Positions 27,431-37,824 of a stretch of DNA of 64,000 nt are shown piece by piece. Position numbers and translations under genes: made by a program. This DNA is from Paraburkholderia sp. (GTDB lineage Bacteria > Pseudomonadota > Gammaproteobacteria > Burkholderiales > Burkholderiaceae), in NCBI RefSeq assembly GCF_004298475.1, contig NZ_SCRP01000008.1, positions 1-64,000 of the forward strand, in the 5' to 3' direction. The stretch's first letter is position 1. Each line of letters opens with the position of its first letter. The notes beneath the pieces are model-generated. The model was not told the origin of the DNA and did not search any database. It was given only the letters and a program-made list of their open reading frames with translations.

Positions 27431-28030
27431 TCAAAGGCTGTGGACGAACTTGCTGATCCCCGCGAGGATCATCTCGACCGAGATCGCCACCAGCACGAGT
27501 CCCATGAGCCGTTCAAACGCCGTCACCACGCGCTCGCCGAGCCACAGCTGAATGCGCTCGGCCAGCACGAGCACCACCGCGCAGACCACCATCGTCACCG
27601 TGAGCGCCGCCATCCATTCGAGCAGCTTGCCAGGCGCCTGCGAGGTGAGCAGCATCACGGTGGCGAGCGCCGAGGGCCCCGCCAGCGCGGGAATGGCCAG
27701 CGGCACGATAAGCGGCTCGCCGCCCTTGTCGCTGCCGCCGAACGGACCGCCCGGATGCGGGAAGATCATGCGCAGCGCGATGAGGAACAGGACGATGCCG
27801 CCGCCGATGCGCAGCGACGTATCCGTGAGCCCCATCATCCGCAGGAAGGCGTTGCCGGCCACCATGAAGATGAGCAGGATCACGAAGGCAATCGCCACTT
27901 CTCTCAGGATCACGATCGCCCGGCGCGCCGGCGGTACATGGTGCAAACACCCGATGAAGAGCGGAATGTTGCCGAGCGGATCGGTGATGAGCAGCAGCAG
28001 GACCGTCGCGGACAGAAAGCTGTACTCCAC
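27431..28030 (-). CDS. MarC-family integral membrane protein
   Basis: A 199-residue protein with six predicted membrane segments. It starts MEYSFLSATVLLLLITDPLGNIPLFI, whose DPLGNIP motif is the signature of the MarC/UPF0056 family. A second half-motif is in PLAIPALAGPSALATVML, reflecting an internal duplication. The family was once linked to antibiotic resistance, but its function is unknown. It begins 21 nt after proS on the same strand and is likely in its operon. Confidence 0.92.
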   Translation of the reverse strand: MEYSFLSATVLLLLITDPLGNIPLFIGCLHHVPPARRAIVILREVAIAFVILLIFMVAGNAFLRMMGLTDTSLRIGGGIVLFLIALRMIFPHPGGPFGGSDKGGEPLIVPLAIPALAGPSALATVMLLTSQAPGKLLEWMAALTVTMVVCAVVLVLAERIQLWLGERVVTAFERLMGLVLVAISVEMILAGISKFVHSL

Positions 28031-28051
28031 GCTTGCCGTGCTCCGCGACGC

Positions 28052-29791
28052 TTAGCGCGCGAGCGCGGCGCGGACCTTCTGCGCCACGGCCTGTGCGGCC
28101 TCGTCGACCGGCAGCAGCGTCGCTTCCGTGTCGCGGCGGCCCTGGTACTCGATCTTGCCTTCCTTCAGGCCGCGCTCGCCGATCACGAGGCGATGCGGCA
28201 CGCCGATCAGTTCCCAGTCCGCGAACATAACGCCCGGACGCTCGCCGCGATCGTCGAGGATCGCGTCGATGCCCGCCTTCAGGAGTTCGTCGTAGACGCG
28301 CTCGGCGTGCTCGCGCACGAGTTCGCTGCGGTCGAGGCCCATCGGGCACACGACGACGTGGAACGGTGCGATCGATTCCGGCCAGATGATGCCCTTGTCG
28401 TCGAAGTTCTGTTCGATCGCGGCACCGAGAATACGCGTGACGCCGATGCCGTAGCAGCCCATCTGCATCGGTTGCGGCTTGCCGTTTTCGCCGAGGAACG
28501 TGGCGTTCATCGCTTCGGAGTATTTCGTGCCGAGCTGGAACACGTGGCCCACTTCGATGCCGCGGCAGATGTCGAGCACGCCCTTGCCGTCCGGCGAAGG
28601 ATCGCCCTTCTTCACGTTGCGGATGTCGGCGACGACCGGCTCCGGCAGATCGCGGCCCCAGTTCACGCCCGTCGTGTGGAAGTCCACTTCGTTCGCGCCG
28701 ACGACAAAGTCGCTCATGTTCGCGACCGTCGAATCGGCGATTACCTTCACCGGCTTCTTCGTGCCGATCGGGCCGAGGTAGCCCGGCGGCGTGCCGAACC
28801 ACTCGACGATCTCGGCTTCGCTCGCGAAGCGGAAATGGGCGAGGCCTTCGAGCTTGCTCGCCTTGATCTCGTTCAGATCGTGGTCGCCGCGCAGGAGCAA
28901 CAGCCAGATCGTCGGTTCGGCGCCTTCGTCGTTATCCGTCGCGAGCACGATCGACTTGATCGTGCGCTCAAGCGGAATGCCGAGCAGCTCGGCGACCTGC
29001 TCGCACTTCGGCGCGCTCGGCGTCGCGGTCTTCGTGAGCGCTTCGGTTGCCGCACCGCGTTGCGCGATGAGCGGCAGCGCGTCGGCGGCTTCGACGTTCG
29101 CCGCGAAATCGGACGTCGGGCAATAGGCGATGTCGTCCTCGCCGGTCTCGGCGATCACGTGGAATTCGTGCGAGCCGCTGCCGCCGATCGAACCGTTGTC
29201 GGCCGCCACGGCGCGGAACTGAAGGCCCAGACGCGTGAAGATCCGCGTGTAGGCGTCGTACATCTTCTGGTACGAAACCTTGAGGCCGTCGACGTCCTTA
29301 TCGAACGAATACGCGTCCTTCATGATGAATTCGCGGCCGCGCATCACGCCGAAACGGGGACGGATTTCGTCGCGGAACTTCGTCTGCACCTGATAGAAGT
29401 TCACCGGCATCTGGCGATAGCTCTTGATCTGGTTGCGCGCGATGTCGGTGATGACTTCCTCGTGCGTCGGCCCCATCACGAAATCGCTCTGCTTGCGGTC
29501 CTTGAAGCGCAGCAGCTCCGGTCCGTATTGCTCCCAGCGCCCCGATTCCTGCCACAGTTCGGCCGGCTGCACCGACGGCATCAGCAGTTCGATCGCACCC
29601 GCGCGGTTCATTTCCTCGCGCACGATCTGCTCGACCTTGCGGATCGAGCGCAGGCCGATCGGCAGATAGTTGTAGATGCCGCCTGCGACGCGACGGATCA
29701 TGCCCGCGCGAACCATCAACTTGTGGCTGACGATCTCGGCGTCAGCCGGCGCTTCCTTCAGGGTGCCGATAAAGAAACGGGAGGCTTTCAT
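28052..29791 (-). CDS. proS: Prolyl-tRNA synthetase ProS
   Basis: A 579-residue class II aminoacyl-tRNA synthetase of the bacterial type. Motif 1 is around [18 protein letters not shown], motif 2 around [17 protein letters not shown] and motif 3 in [17 protein letters not shown]. Between motifs 2 and 3 is the INS editing domain (about residues 230-400), which clears mischarged Ala-tRNA(Pro). The C-terminal anticodon-binding domain follows. It is complete. A tRNA-Pro gene lies 6 kb away in this window. Confidence 0.97.
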   Translation of the reverse strand: MKASRFFIGTLKEAPADAEIVSHKLMVRAGMIRRVAGGIYNYLPIGLRSIRKVEQIVREEMNRAGAIELLMPSVQPAELWQESGRWEQYGPELLRFKDRKQSDFVMGPTHEEVITDIARNQIKSYRQMPVNFYQVQTKFRDEIRPRFGVMRGREFIMKDAYSFDKDVDGLKVSYQKMYDAYTRIFTRLGLQFRAVAADNGSIGGSGSHEFHVIAETGEDDIAYCPTSDFAANVEAADALPLIAQRGAATEALTKTATPSAPKCEQVAELLGIPLERTIKSIVLATDNDEGAEPTIWLLLLRGDHDLNEIKASKLEGLAHFRFASEAEIVEWFGTPPGYLGPIGTKKPVKVIADSTVANMSDFVVGANEVDFHTTGVNWGRDLPEPVVADIRNVKKGDPSPDGKGVLDICRGIEVGHVFQLGTKYSEAMNATFLGENGKPQPMQMGCYGIGVTRILGAAIEQNFDDKGIIWPESIAPFHVVVCPMGLDRSELVREHAERVYDELLKAGIDAILDDRGERPGVMFADWELIGVPHRLVIGERGLKEGKIEYQGRRDTEATLLPVDEAAQAVAQKVRAALAR

Positions 29792-30037
29792 TCAGATTTT
29801 CCAAAAGCGGCGGCCCGTGCGGACCGCCCGAACAAGGTGAAACGGGAAACGGGTATAGGCATTCCCGGAACTGCGCGGTGTCGACATGCTAGCGCACTAA
29901 ACAGGGCGCGAGCCGACCTCGCGAGCGAACGCTCCTTCGTACCTTGATTGCGCGCGTCGTTTGTGCGCTCTTGCGAGAATGCGCAGTAAATCGCTCCAAT
30001 CTTCCGGCGCTCGGGTGCGTGAGGACCGTTATCTGTT

Positions 30038-30043
30038 TATAAT
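30038..30043 (+). promoter_or_regulatory. -10 element upstream of rppH
   Basis: A perfect TATAAT hexamer at 30038-30043, 33 nt before the rppH ATG, in an AT-rich stretch. No good -35 hexamer lies at the right distance. Confidence 0.45.
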
Positions 30044-30076
30044 CAAAGCAATTTTAAAGGATTCGAAGGTGGTTGT

Positions 30077-30742
30077 ATGCTGGATCGTGAAGGCTTTCGC
30101 CCGAACGTCGGCATCATCCTCTTGAACGCGCATAACGAGGTGTTTTGGGGCAAGCGGGTTCGCGAACATTCCTGGCAGTTTCCGCAAGGGGGCATCAAAT
30201 ATGGTGAGACCCCCATGCAGGCAATGTATCGGGAGTTGCAAGAAGAAACCGGGCTGCTACCTGAGCACGTCAAGATTGTCGGTCGCACGCGCGACTGGTT
30301 GCGTTATGAGGTGCCGGACAAGTTCATCAAGCGCGAAGTGCGCGGCCATTATCGCGGTCAGAAGCAGATCTGGTTTCTGCTGCGCATGGTCGGGCGCGAC
30401 TGCGATATCTGCCTGCGGGCAACGGAGCATCCCGAGTTCGATGCGTGGCGCTGGAACGAATACTGGGTGCCGCTCGAAGCGGTCATCGAGTTCAAGCGCG
30501 ACGTCTATCAACTCGCGTTGACGGAATTGTCGCGCTTCCTGCGGCGCCCCGCAGCGGCGCGGCAGGATCGTGCCAGCCTGCACGCTCACGAAGTGCGCTA
30601 TCCGCGCGTCGTCACGTCGGCGCACGCCAACGCGGTGCAGGCCGAGCCCGAGTTCGTCCACGAGCCGGATGGCGCATCGGCCGAAGGCGATTGCAGTCCG
30701 AGCCAGAGTATGATCGTGCCTGCGCCGGACGAGCATGACTGA
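30077..30742 (+). CDS. rppH: RNA pyrophosphohydrolase RppH
   Basis: A 221-residue Nudix enzyme that removes pyrophosphate from mRNA 5' ends to start decay. It begins [17 protein letters not shown], and the Nudix box spans [20 protein letters not shown] followed by TGL. The catalytic core ends near residue 165. The C-terminal 55 residues are a less conserved extension, longer than E. coli RppH (176 residues). It is divergent from proS; a perfect -10 hexamer is upstream. Confidence 0.95.
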   Translation: MLDREGFRPNVGIILLNAHNEVFWGKRVREHSWQFPQGGIKYGETPMQAMYRELQEETGLLPEHVKIVGRTRDWLRYEVPDKFIKREVRGHYRGQKQIWFLLRMVGRDCDICLRATEHPEFDAWRWNEYWVPLEAVIEFKRDVYQLALTELSRFLRRPAAARQDRASLHAHEVRYPRVVTSAHANAVQAEPEFVHEPDGASAEGDCSPSQSMIVPAPDEHD

Positions 30743-30865
30743 CAGGCCGACGACGGCGCGCTGGACACAAGAACCGGCGGCGCGAGCCAGACTCGCGTCG
30801 CCGTTTGCATTTGCGTCGCGGTGCTCTTCGCGCGCGTCGCGACGTTGCTACGAAGGGAAATCAAT

Positions 30866-31429
30866 TTGAACCGAATTGCTCTTGCTGCGGTGTGCGCCGC
30901 AGCCGCAAGTAGCGTCCTGCTGGCCGGTTGCGGCAGCTCCGGCCCCACCAACAAGGACGACAGCGCGTTCGTCTATCTGCTCGACCGTAAAGGCGACTGG
31001 CAGGAAAACAAGCTCGAAGCGCTGCCGCCGCTGCCCCAGGCCGATGCGAAGCTGCTGCCGTTCGACGTCTCCAACAACACGCCGCTCAAGTTCGCCGTCG
31101 ATCCCGCTTCGCTCACGGTCGGCACGGACGGCGTCGTGCGCTACACGATCGTCATCACGAGCCCGACGGGCGCACGCAACGTGAACTACGAAGGCATTCG
31201 CTGCGATACGTACGAATGGCGCCTCTATGCGAGCCTCGACGCCGATCACAACGGCTGGGACAAAACCGTGGCGAACGATTGGTCGCGCATCGAGAACGGC
31301 TCGTTGAACGCGTATCACGCCTCGCTCTATCAGGACTACTTCTGCGAGAACAAGTTGCCCATGGCGAAGGCGGCGGTCATCCTCCAGAACCTGCGTTACG
31401 GACGCACGCAATCCACGCTCATTCGCTGA
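30866..31429 (+). CDS. CNP1-like family lipoprotein
   Basis: A 187-residue lipoprotein related to the CNP1 family (cryptic neisserial protein, PF08750) known in betaproteobacteria. The signal peptide is LNRIALAAVCAAAASSVLLAGC, with the lipobox LLAGC. The mature part carries the repeated family features FVYLLDRKGDWQENK and NYEGIRCDTYEWRLYA, whose conserved Cys may pair with the one in DYFCENK. The start is TTG at 30866-30868, with AAGGGA 7 nt upstream; the 15 codons open before it do not fit a signal peptide. Function is unknown. Confidence 0.85.
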   Translation: MNRIALAAVCAAAASSVLLAGCGSSGPTNKDDSAFVYLLDRKGDWQENKLEALPPLPQADAKLLPFDVSNNTPLKFAVDPASLTVGTDGVVRYTIVITSPTGARNVNYEGIRCDTYEWRLYASLDADHNGWDKTVANDWSRIENGSLNAYHASLYQDYFCENKLPMAKAAVILQNLRYGRTQSTLIR

Positions 31430-31430
31430 C

Positions 31431-31490
31431 GTTGCGTTTAAGTTGCGTTTTAAGTTGCGTTCTTAAGCTTCGCTCCGATGTTGCGTTTTA
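31431..31490. repeat. GTTGCGTTT short repeats after the CNP1-like gene
   Basis: GTTGCGTTT-like units at 31431, 31442, 31454 (one change) and 31480 follow the stop codon at irregular 11-26 nt spacing. They are probably local duplication and carry no recognisable gene. Confidence 0.5.
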
Positions 31491-31497
31491 AAGTACG

Positions 31498-31533
31498 AAA
31501 GCCGCCCCGGCTCTGCGCCGGCGCGGCTTTTTT
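31498..31533. terminator. Terminator between the CNP1-like gene and proB
   Basis: AAAGCCGC at 31498-31505 pairs with GCGGCTTT at 31523-31530, with a GC-rich inner stem (CCGGC/GCCGG), followed by a T-run to 31533. An A-run on the other side makes it usable for proB too. Confidence 0.82.
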
Positions 31534-31557
31534 GCTGGGTACGCGTATGGAGAAGTG

Positions 31558-32676
31558 TCAGACGAGCACGAGATTGTCGCGGTGGATCAGCTCGGGTTCG
31601 AGCATGTAACCGAGGACGCTCTCGATCTCGCTGCTCGCGTGACGCTGGATCAGATTTGCTTCCGCGCTACTGTAGTTGGTGAGTCCGCGCGCGACCTCGA
31701 CGCCCGCAAGGTTCAGACACGCAATCACCTCGCCGCGCGCAAAAGCGCCGTGCACGCCGGTCACGCCGATCGGCAGCAAGCTTTTGCCATCGGTGGTGAG
31801 CTTCTGAACGGCGCCATCGTCGATCACGACGTGCCCGCGCACCTGAAGGTGGTCGGTCATCCACTGCTTGCGTGCGGCCATGCGTGCGGTGCGTGCGATC
31901 AACTGCGTGCCGATCGCCTCGCCCGCAGCAAGACGCACGAGCACCTCGGACTCGCGGCCACTCGCGATCACGGTATTCGCGCCGCTGTGGGCCGCGCGCC
32001 TGGCGGCGAGGATCTTGGTCAGCATGCCGCCGCGGCCGATGCTCGATCCGGCGCCGCCCGCCATCGCTTCGAGTTCCGGATCGCCCGCGTCCGCTTCCTG
32101 AACGAGCGTCGCCGTCGGATCCTTGCGCGGATCGGCCGTGTAAAGGCCGCTCTGGTCGGTCAGGATGATGAGCGCGTCGCCTTCGATCAGATTGGCGACG
32201 AGCGCGCCGAGCGTGTCGTTGTCGCCGAACTTGATTTCGTCGGTAACGACCGTGTCGTTCTCGTTGATGATCGGCACGACGCCGAGACGCAGCAGCGTGA
32301 GCAGCGTCGAGCGCGCGTTCAGATAGCGTTCGCGATCGGCGAGGTCGGCGTGCGTGAGCAGGATCTGCGCCGTGCGGATGCCATGCTCGGCAAAACGGCT
32401 CTCGTACACATGGGCGAGCCCCATCTGGCCAACCGCCGCGGCTGCCTGCAGTTCGTCGATCTCACGCGGGCGCTTCGACCACCCGAGCCGCTGCATGCCT
32501 TCGGCAATCGCGCCCGAGCTGACCAGCACAACTTCCTTGCCCTGCGAACGCAGCGCCGCGATCTGCTTGGCCCAGCGGCCGATCGCCGCATGATCGAGCC
32601 CCCGGCCGTCGTTCGTGACGAGGCTCGAACCGACTTTCACTACCAGACGCCGGGAATCGGCGATGACGGAACGCAT
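31558..32676 (-). CDS. proB: Glutamate 5-kinase ProB
   Basis: A 372-residue enzyme catalysing the first step of proline synthesis, ATP-dependent phosphorylation of glutamate. The amino-acid-kinase domain starts [15 protein letters not shown] and contains [20 protein letters not shown] and [14 protein letters not shown]-terminal PUA domain at about residues 280-360 is present ([13 protein letters not shown] region, [11 protein letters not shown]). The ATG at 32674-32676 (MRSVIADS) was chosen; the six codons before it are not conserved. It follows obgE by 74 nt. Confidence 0.95.
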   Translation of the reverse strand: MRSVIADSRRLVVKVGSSLVTNDGRGLDHAAIGRWAKQIAALRSQGKEVVLVSSGAIAEGMQRLGWSKRPREIDELQAAAAVGQMGLAHVYESRFAEHGIRTAQILLTHADLADRERYLNARSTLLTLLRLGVVPIINENDTVVTDEIKFGDNDTLGALVANLIEGDALIILTDQSGLYTADPRKDPTATLVQEADAGDPELEAMAGGAGSSIGRGGMLTKILAARRAAHSGANTVIASGRESEVLVRLAAGEAIGTQLIARTARMAARKQWMTDHLQVRGHVVIDDGAVQKLTTDGKSLLPIGVTGVHGAFARGEVIACLNLAGVEVARGLTNYSSAEANLIQRHASSEIESVLGYMLEPELIHRDNLVLV

Positions 32677-32750
32677 ACTGCGCGATCTCCCCAAATAACG
32701 GATGACGATGCGACCGCCGGCGCGCCCTGCGCGCCGACACTGGCGAGGTA

Positions 32751-33863
<1,113 letters not shown>

Positions 33864-33980
33864 TTACTCCGTCCCGTGGATGTCGTTATTTTGCCGCGCG
33901 CCGCTTCGCTTGACCAACCTGGCCGAACGGCTGAGACCGGCATGGCCCGGGCCAATAAAAAACGATAAACAACAATAAAC

Positions 33981-34010
33981 AAAAAGGCCCCGCAAACTTC
34001 GCGGGGCCTT
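33981..34010 (-). terminator. Terminator after rpmA
   Basis: AAGGCCCCGC (34010-34001 on the minus strand) pairs with GCGGGGCCTT (33993-33984) around a 7-nt loop, followed on the minus strand by TTTTTGTTTATTG. It would end much rplU-rpmA transcription before obgE. Confidence 0.85.
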
Positions 34011-34041
34011 CCTTGCGTCGATTGCGAGCGGGCTAAAAAGC

Positions 34042-34305
34042 TTAGGCCGCTGCCGGGACGACGTTGACCATGTGCTTATTCGCTGCGCCCTTGGTCGTGA
34101 ACGTGACGTGGCCGTCAACCAGCGCGTACAGCGTGTGGTCCTTGCCGATGCCGACGTTGTTGCCCGGGTGCATGCGGGTGCCGCGCTGGCGAACGATGAT
34201 GCCGCCTGCGAGGATCGCCTGGCCGCCGAACACCTTCACGCCAAGTCGTTTCGACTCTGAGTCACGGCCGTTCCGCGAGGAACCGCCAGCCTTTTTGTGT
34301 GCCAT
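34042..34305 (-). CDS. rpmA: 50S ribosomal protein L27
   Basis: An 87-residue ribosomal protein near the peptidyl-transferase centre. It begins [20 protein letters not shown], the conserved N-terminal extension reaching toward the P-site, then [20 protein letters not shown]. It is complete and of normal length. It lies 37 nt after rplU and is co-transcribed with it. Confidence 0.98.
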   Translation of the reverse strand: MAHKKAGGSSRNGRDSESKRLGVKVFGGQAILAGGIIVRQRGTRMHPGNNVGIGKDHTLYALVDGHVTFTTKGAANKHMVNVVPAAA

Positions 34306-34342
34306 TTGTTTGCTCCTTTACCTTCGTGCGCTTTGCGTCGAC

Positions 34343-34654
34343 TTAAGCGTTGATCGCGTCGATGCGCAGTTCGGTGTAGTTCTGGCGGTGGCCGCCGTGC
34401 TTCTGGTAGTGCTTCCGGCGACGCATCTTGAAGATGGTCACTTTGGCGTGACGACCTTGCGAGACAACGGTAGCCTTGACGGAAGCCCCACTGACCAGCG
34501 GCGTACCGAACTTAATCGATTCGCCTTCGCCCACTGCGAGAACCTGGTCGAGCGTGATTTCTGCGTCAATGTCTGCCGGTATCTGTTCTACTTTAAGTTT
34601 TTCGCCAACGGCAACCTTATACTGCTTGCCGCCGGTTTTTATGACCGCGTACAT
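34343..34654 (-). CDS. rplU: 50S ribosomal protein L21
   Basis: A 103-residue ribosomal protein binding 23S rRNA. It starts [20 protein letters not shown] and contains [20 protein letters not shown], the family signature. The ATG at 34652-34654 is the conserved start; open codons upstream are not part of the protein. Its promoter is unusually clear at 34734-34762. It heads the rplU-rpmA-obgE-proB run. Confidence 0.98.
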   Translation of the reverse strand: MYAVIKTGGKQYKVAVGEKLKVEQIPADIDAEITLDQVLAVGEGESIKFGTPLVSGASVKATVVSQGRHAKVTIFKMRRRKHYQKHGGHRQNYTELRIDAINA

Positions 34655-34733
34655 TGAGAACCTCACTCTAAAAATACTTTCCAGCCTGTTTGTTGACAAA
34701 CCTGCAAGCTACATTTGGCGCTGGAAACCGCTG

Positions 34734-34762
34734 ATTATACATGGAGTTAGCTGCGCAGTCAA
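34734..34762 (-). promoter_or_regulatory. Sigma-70 promoter of rplU-rpmA
   Basis: On the minus strand TTGACT (34762-34757) and TATAAT (34739-34734) are separated by exactly 17 bp: 5/6 and 6/6 matches to consensus. It is 79 nt upstream of the rplU ATG and is the best promoter in the window. Confidence 0.85.
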
Positions 34763-34853
34763 AACTCCTTGACACCGAACGCCCGCAAGCGTCCAGGCAC
34801 CGCCCGGCGCACCTTTTCCGGGCGGCGGCGCCTGACGGGACCGCTGCTCGCCA

Positions 34854-34897
34854 CCAGGAAACCGCCAGGAAACTGCCTGGAAAGCGCCAGGAAACGA
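34854..34897. repeat. 11-bp tandem array upstream of ispB
   Basis: Four adjacent units CCAGGAAACCG, CCAGGAAACTG, CCTGGAAAGCG and CCAGGAAACGA, each 11 bp (34854-34897). More scattered CCAGGA words follow at about 34921 and 34955. The period is close to one DNA helical turn. Confidence 0.75.
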
Positions 34898-35027
34898 CGG
34901 TGAAGCGGCAAGGCAGCCGGCCAGGAAGCGAAGAGCAAGCGATGAAGAAGCGGCCAGGACCGTATGACAACGTCCGGGAATCGCGCGATTCGCCTTATAA
35001 TCCGCGGCACTATCGATAAACGTCATC

Positions 35028-36020
35028 ATGCCGTCCACCGCCACCCCTACCCCCAGCGCAACTACCCTGCTTGCCCCGATCGCCGCTGACATGGAGCAGG
35101 TCAACCGCGTCATCCGGCAAAGCCTGGCGTCCGAGGTGATGCTGATCAACCAGATCTCCGAGTACATCATCGGCGCGGGAGGCAAACGGCTGCGCCCGGC
35201 GCTGCTGCTGCTCGTGGCTGGCGCGCTCGGCGACCGCAGCACGCACCGGCACTCACTCGCCGCCGTGGTCGAGTTCATCCACACGGCGACGCTGCTGCAC
35301 GACGACGTGGTCGACGAATCCGACCTGCGGCGCGGCCGCCAGACGGCCAACGCGCTGTTCGGCAACGCAGCGAGCGTGCTGGTCGGCGATTATCTGTATT
35401 CGCGCTCGTTCGAAATGATGGTGGGCGTGGGCAAGATGCGCGTGATGGAAATCCTGTCGCAAGCCACGACGATCATCTCCGAAGGCGAAGTGCTCCAGCT
35501 CCTGAACATGCACGACGCCGACGTGGACGTGTCCCGCTACATGCGCGTGATCCGTTACAAGACCGCGAAGCTCTTCGAGGCTGCGGCGCAGCTTGGCGCG
35601 GTGCTGTCGGGGTCGGACGCGCGAACCGAGGAAGCGGCTGCGGAGTTCGGCCGTCGCATCGGCACGGCGTTCCAGATCATGGACGACTGGCTCGACTACG
35701 CAGGCACGGCCGAAGCGATGGGGAAGAACGCCGGCGACGATCTGCGCGAAGGCAAGCCCACGCTGCCGCTCATCTGGCTGATCGAGCACGGCACGGCAGC
35801 GGAATCGGCGCTTGCGCGCGAAGCCATCGAACAAGGCGGCACGACGCGCTTCAATGAAATCTTCACGGCGATCACGCGCTCGGGCGCGCTCGATCACACG
35901 CTCGCGTGCGCGAAGGCCGAGGCACAAGCCGCCGCCGATGCAATTTCGGCCTTCCCCTCTTCCATTTACAAAGATAGCCTGCTAGAATTATGTTCTTACT
36001 CGACGACGCGCCAGTCTTGA
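35028..36020 (+). CDS. ispB: Polyprenyl (octaprenyl) diphosphate synthase IspB
   Basis: A 330-residue trans-prenyltransferase building the ubiquinone side chain from IPP and FPP. The first Asp-rich motif is LLHDDVVDESDLRRG, and the second is FQIMDDWLDYAG. The GGKRLRPALLLL segment binds IPP. Product length cannot be read with certainty; octaprenyl is expected from the family and the Q-8 typical of the group. The ATG is at 35028. The probable tRNA-Pro promoter overlaps its stop. Confidence 0.95.
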   Translation: MPSTATPTPSATTLLAPIAADMEQVNRVIRQSLASEVMLINQISEYIIGAGGKRLRPALLLLVAGALGDRSTHRHSLAAVVEFIHTATLLHDDVVDESDLRRGRQTANALFGNAASVLVGDYLYSRSFEMMVGVGKMRVMEILSQATTIISEGEVLQLLNMHDADVDVSRYMRVIRYKTAKLFEAAAQLGAVLSGSDARTEEAAAEFGRRIGTAFQIMDDWLDYAGTAEAMGKNAGDDLREGKPTLPLIWLIEHGTAAESALAREAIEQGGTTRFNEIFTAITRSGALDHTLACAKAEAQAAADAISAFPSSIYKDSLLELCSYSTTRQS

Positions 36021-36044
36021 AGAAGACGAAGCAAGCTGTAAAGT
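36017..36044 (+). promoter_or_regulatory. Probable tRNA-Pro promoter
   Basis: TTGAAG at 36017-36022 and TAAAGT at 36039-36044 with a 16-bp spacer, 23 nt before the mature tRNA. The -35 element overlaps the ispB stop codon. Confidence 0.55.
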
Positions 36045-36066
36045 CTAGTTGAGTAGCAGGAAATTT

Positions 36067-36143
36067 CGGGGTGTAGCTTAGCCTGGTAGAGCGCTACGTT
36101 CGGGACGTAGAGGCCGGAGGTTCGAATCCTCTCACCCCGACCA
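36067..36143 (+). tRNA. tRNA-Pro (anticodon CGG)
   Basis: A 77-nt tRNA. The acceptor arms CGGGGTG and CACCCCG pair perfectly, followed by A and an encoded CCA at 36141-36143. The anticodon stem CTACG/CGTAG encloses the loop TTCGGGA, giving anticodon CGG for CCG codons. The T-arm GGAGG-TTCGAAT-CCTCT is standard. A strong terminator follows 9 nt later, so it is probably its own unit. Confidence 0.97.
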
Positions 36144-36151
36144 GAATTTCG

Positions 36152-36185
36152 AAAAACCGCACACATGTTGTGCGGTTTTTTTTTT
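36152..36185 (+). terminator. Terminator after tRNA-Pro
   Basis: AAAAACCGCACA at 36152-36163 pairs with TGTGCGGTTTTT at 36169-36180, followed by a T-run reaching 36185 (ten T in all). This is the strongest intrinsic terminator in the window. Confidence 0.93.
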
Positions 36186-36251
36186 GCCTGCTTTTAAGGC
36201 TTGCTTCTTAAGGCTCACGTCTTAAGACTCACTTCGCGCCTGCCGCGCAAT

Positions 36252-36306
36252 CGGACAGAAGCCGGACAGAAGCCGGACAGAAGCCGGACGGAAGCGGGCT
36301 ACAAGC
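36252..36306. repeat. 11-bp tandem array downstream of tRNA-Pro
   Basis: Three perfect copies of CGGACAGAAGC at 36252-36284, a fourth with one change (CGGACGGAAGC, 36285-36295), and a degenerate fifth. It lies in the 297-nt gap between the tRNA and the CBS-domain gene, which otherwise contains nothing I recognise. Confidence 0.85.
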
Positions 36307-36440
36307 GGGATAGCCTAGTCCCCGCGCACCGCCCGCCTCCGTGTGCGCCCCAACGCCGGCTGCATCGCGGCGCCAGTACCGCAAGACCCCCTCTGCTATA
36401 GTCATCTCATCCGTTTCACTCACTCTGACATTCACGACGC

Positions 36441-37748
36441 GTGGACCAAATTCCTTTATGGGCGCAAGTTTGCGCCGTCTTACTCCTGCTCATCGGCTCC
36501 AGCTTCTTCTCCATCTCTGAAACGTCGATGATGGCGCTCAACCGTCATCGACTGAAATACCTCGTCAACCACGGCGCGCTCGGCGCGAAGACCGCGCAAA
36601 ACCTGCTCGGCCGCACCGATCTGCTGCTCACGGTGATCCTGATCGGCAACAACCTGTTCAACACGATCATCCCGGTCCTCACCACCTCGATCGCGCTGCG
36701 CACGTTCGGCCACGACAATCTGGTCCTGTCGATCGCGACCGGTATCGTCGCATTCCTGATCATCGTGTTCGCGGAAATCATGCCGAAGATCGTCGGCGCA
36801 ACCTTCCCCGAGAAGATCGCCCTGCCCGCGAGCCTCATGATCGCGCCGCTCATGCGCGTCACCAAGCCTGTCGTGTGGTTCGTGAACCAGTTCGCGAACG
36901 GCGTCCTGCGCCTGTTGCGCATCAACACGAGCCAGGGGCGCGACCAGCGCCTCTCGACCGAGGAACTGCGCACCATCGTGCTCGAATCCGGCAGCTTCAT
37001 GCCGACCAAGCACCGCAGCATCCTGCTGAACCTGTTCGATCTCGAAAACATCACCGTCGACGATGTGATGATCCCGCGCCGCCGCGTCGAGGCGCTCGAC
37101 TTCGAAGCGCCGCTCGAAGACATCCTGCATCAGCTCGAAACCTGCTATCACAACAAGCTGATCGTCTATCAGGGCGATATCGACCGCGTGCTTGGCGTGT
37201 TGCACGTGCGCAAGACGCTGTCCGCGCTGCACAACCGGCAAGTGGACCGCGAGACGCTGCGCGAGCTGCTCGCCGATCCCTACTTCGTGCCGACCGGCAC
37301 GCCCGTGTTCCAGCAGCTTCAGTACTTCCAGGAAAGCCGCCACCGCATCGCGCTCGTCGTGAACGAATACGGCGAGATGGAAGGCATCGTCACGCCGGAA
37401 GACATCATCGAGGAACTGATCGGCGAATTCACGACGACGCTGCCGAGGAGCGGCGCAGGCCGCGGCGGCTGGAACGAGGACGGCGAATGCATCGTGCCCG
37501 GCAGCATGCCGTTGCGCGAACTGAACCGCTGGCTGCACCTGACGCTTCCCACCGACGGACCGAAGACGCTCAACGGCCTGATCCTCGAAGCACTCGAAGA
37601 GATTCCGGAAGGCGACGTCTGCATGCAGATCGGCGACGCGAAGCTCGAAGTGCTGCGCAGCGACGATCAGGCCGTGCGCACGGTGAAGCTCTTCAAGCCG
37701 GGCGCGAACCCGCAAAAGAAAACGAAGAAGCTGCTGTCGCGCCGTTAG
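36441..37748 (+). CDS. CNNM/CorC-HlyC family transporter with CBS domains
   Basis: A 435-residue membrane protein. The N-terminal DUF21 domain has about four hydrophobic segments (VCAVLLLLIGSSFFSISETSMMALNRHRL contains the family SETxxMALNRHR motif). Two CBS domains follow at about residues 205-330 (DVMIPRRRVEALDFEAP and RIALVVNEYGEMEGIVTPED), then a CorC_HlyC domain. Relatives are linked to magnesium/cobalt efflux; true haemolysin activity is doubtful. The start is GTG at 36441 (MDQIPLWAQ); no better start is nearby. It stands alone before the pil genes. Confidence 0.9.
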   Translation: MDQIPLWAQVCAVLLLLIGSSFFSISETSMMALNRHRLKYLVNHGALGAKTAQNLLGRTDLLLTVILIGNNLFNTIIPVLTTSIALRTFGHDNLVLSIATGIVAFLIIVFAEIMPKIVGATFPEKIALPASLMIAPLMRVTKPVVWFVNQFANGVLRLLRINTSQGRDQRLSTEELRTIVLESGSFMPTKHRSILLNLFDLENITVDDVMIPRRRVEALDFEAPLEDILHQLETCYHNKLIVYQGDIDRVLGVLHVRKTLSALHNRQVDRETLRELLADPYFVPTGTPVFQQLQYFQESRHRIALVVNEYGEMEGIVTPEDIIEELIGEFTTTLPRSGAGRGGWNEDGECIVPGSMPLRELNRWLHLTLPTDGPKTLNGLILEALEEIPEGDVCMQIGDAKLEVLRSDDQAVRTVKLFKPGANPQKKTKKLLSRR

Positions 37749-37824
37749 CCGTCTGGCCGAATGGCGCGCGAGCCGTGCGCCGTTCGATGATGGAGCCGTT
37801 CCTTGTTCGAGGTGGCTCCGTCCG

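Larger units (their letters stand above)
34655..35027. other. Divergent rplU-ispB intergenic region
   Basis: 373 nt with no gene. It contains the rplU promoter on the minus strand, an 11-bp tandem repeat array (34854-34897), and a TATAAT at 34996-35001 that could be the -10 of ispB, 26 nt before its ATG, without a good -35. Confidence 0.6.

Noticed and set aside
34854..34897. Possible CRISPR-like array
   Set aside because: Units are 11 bp, directly adjacent without spacers, and no cas genes are present.
36252..36306. Possible CRISPR or integron-like array
   Set aside because: Tandem 11-bp units with no spacers; no integrase or attachment site by the tRNA. The tRNA 3' end is not repeated downstream, so no integrated element is indicated.
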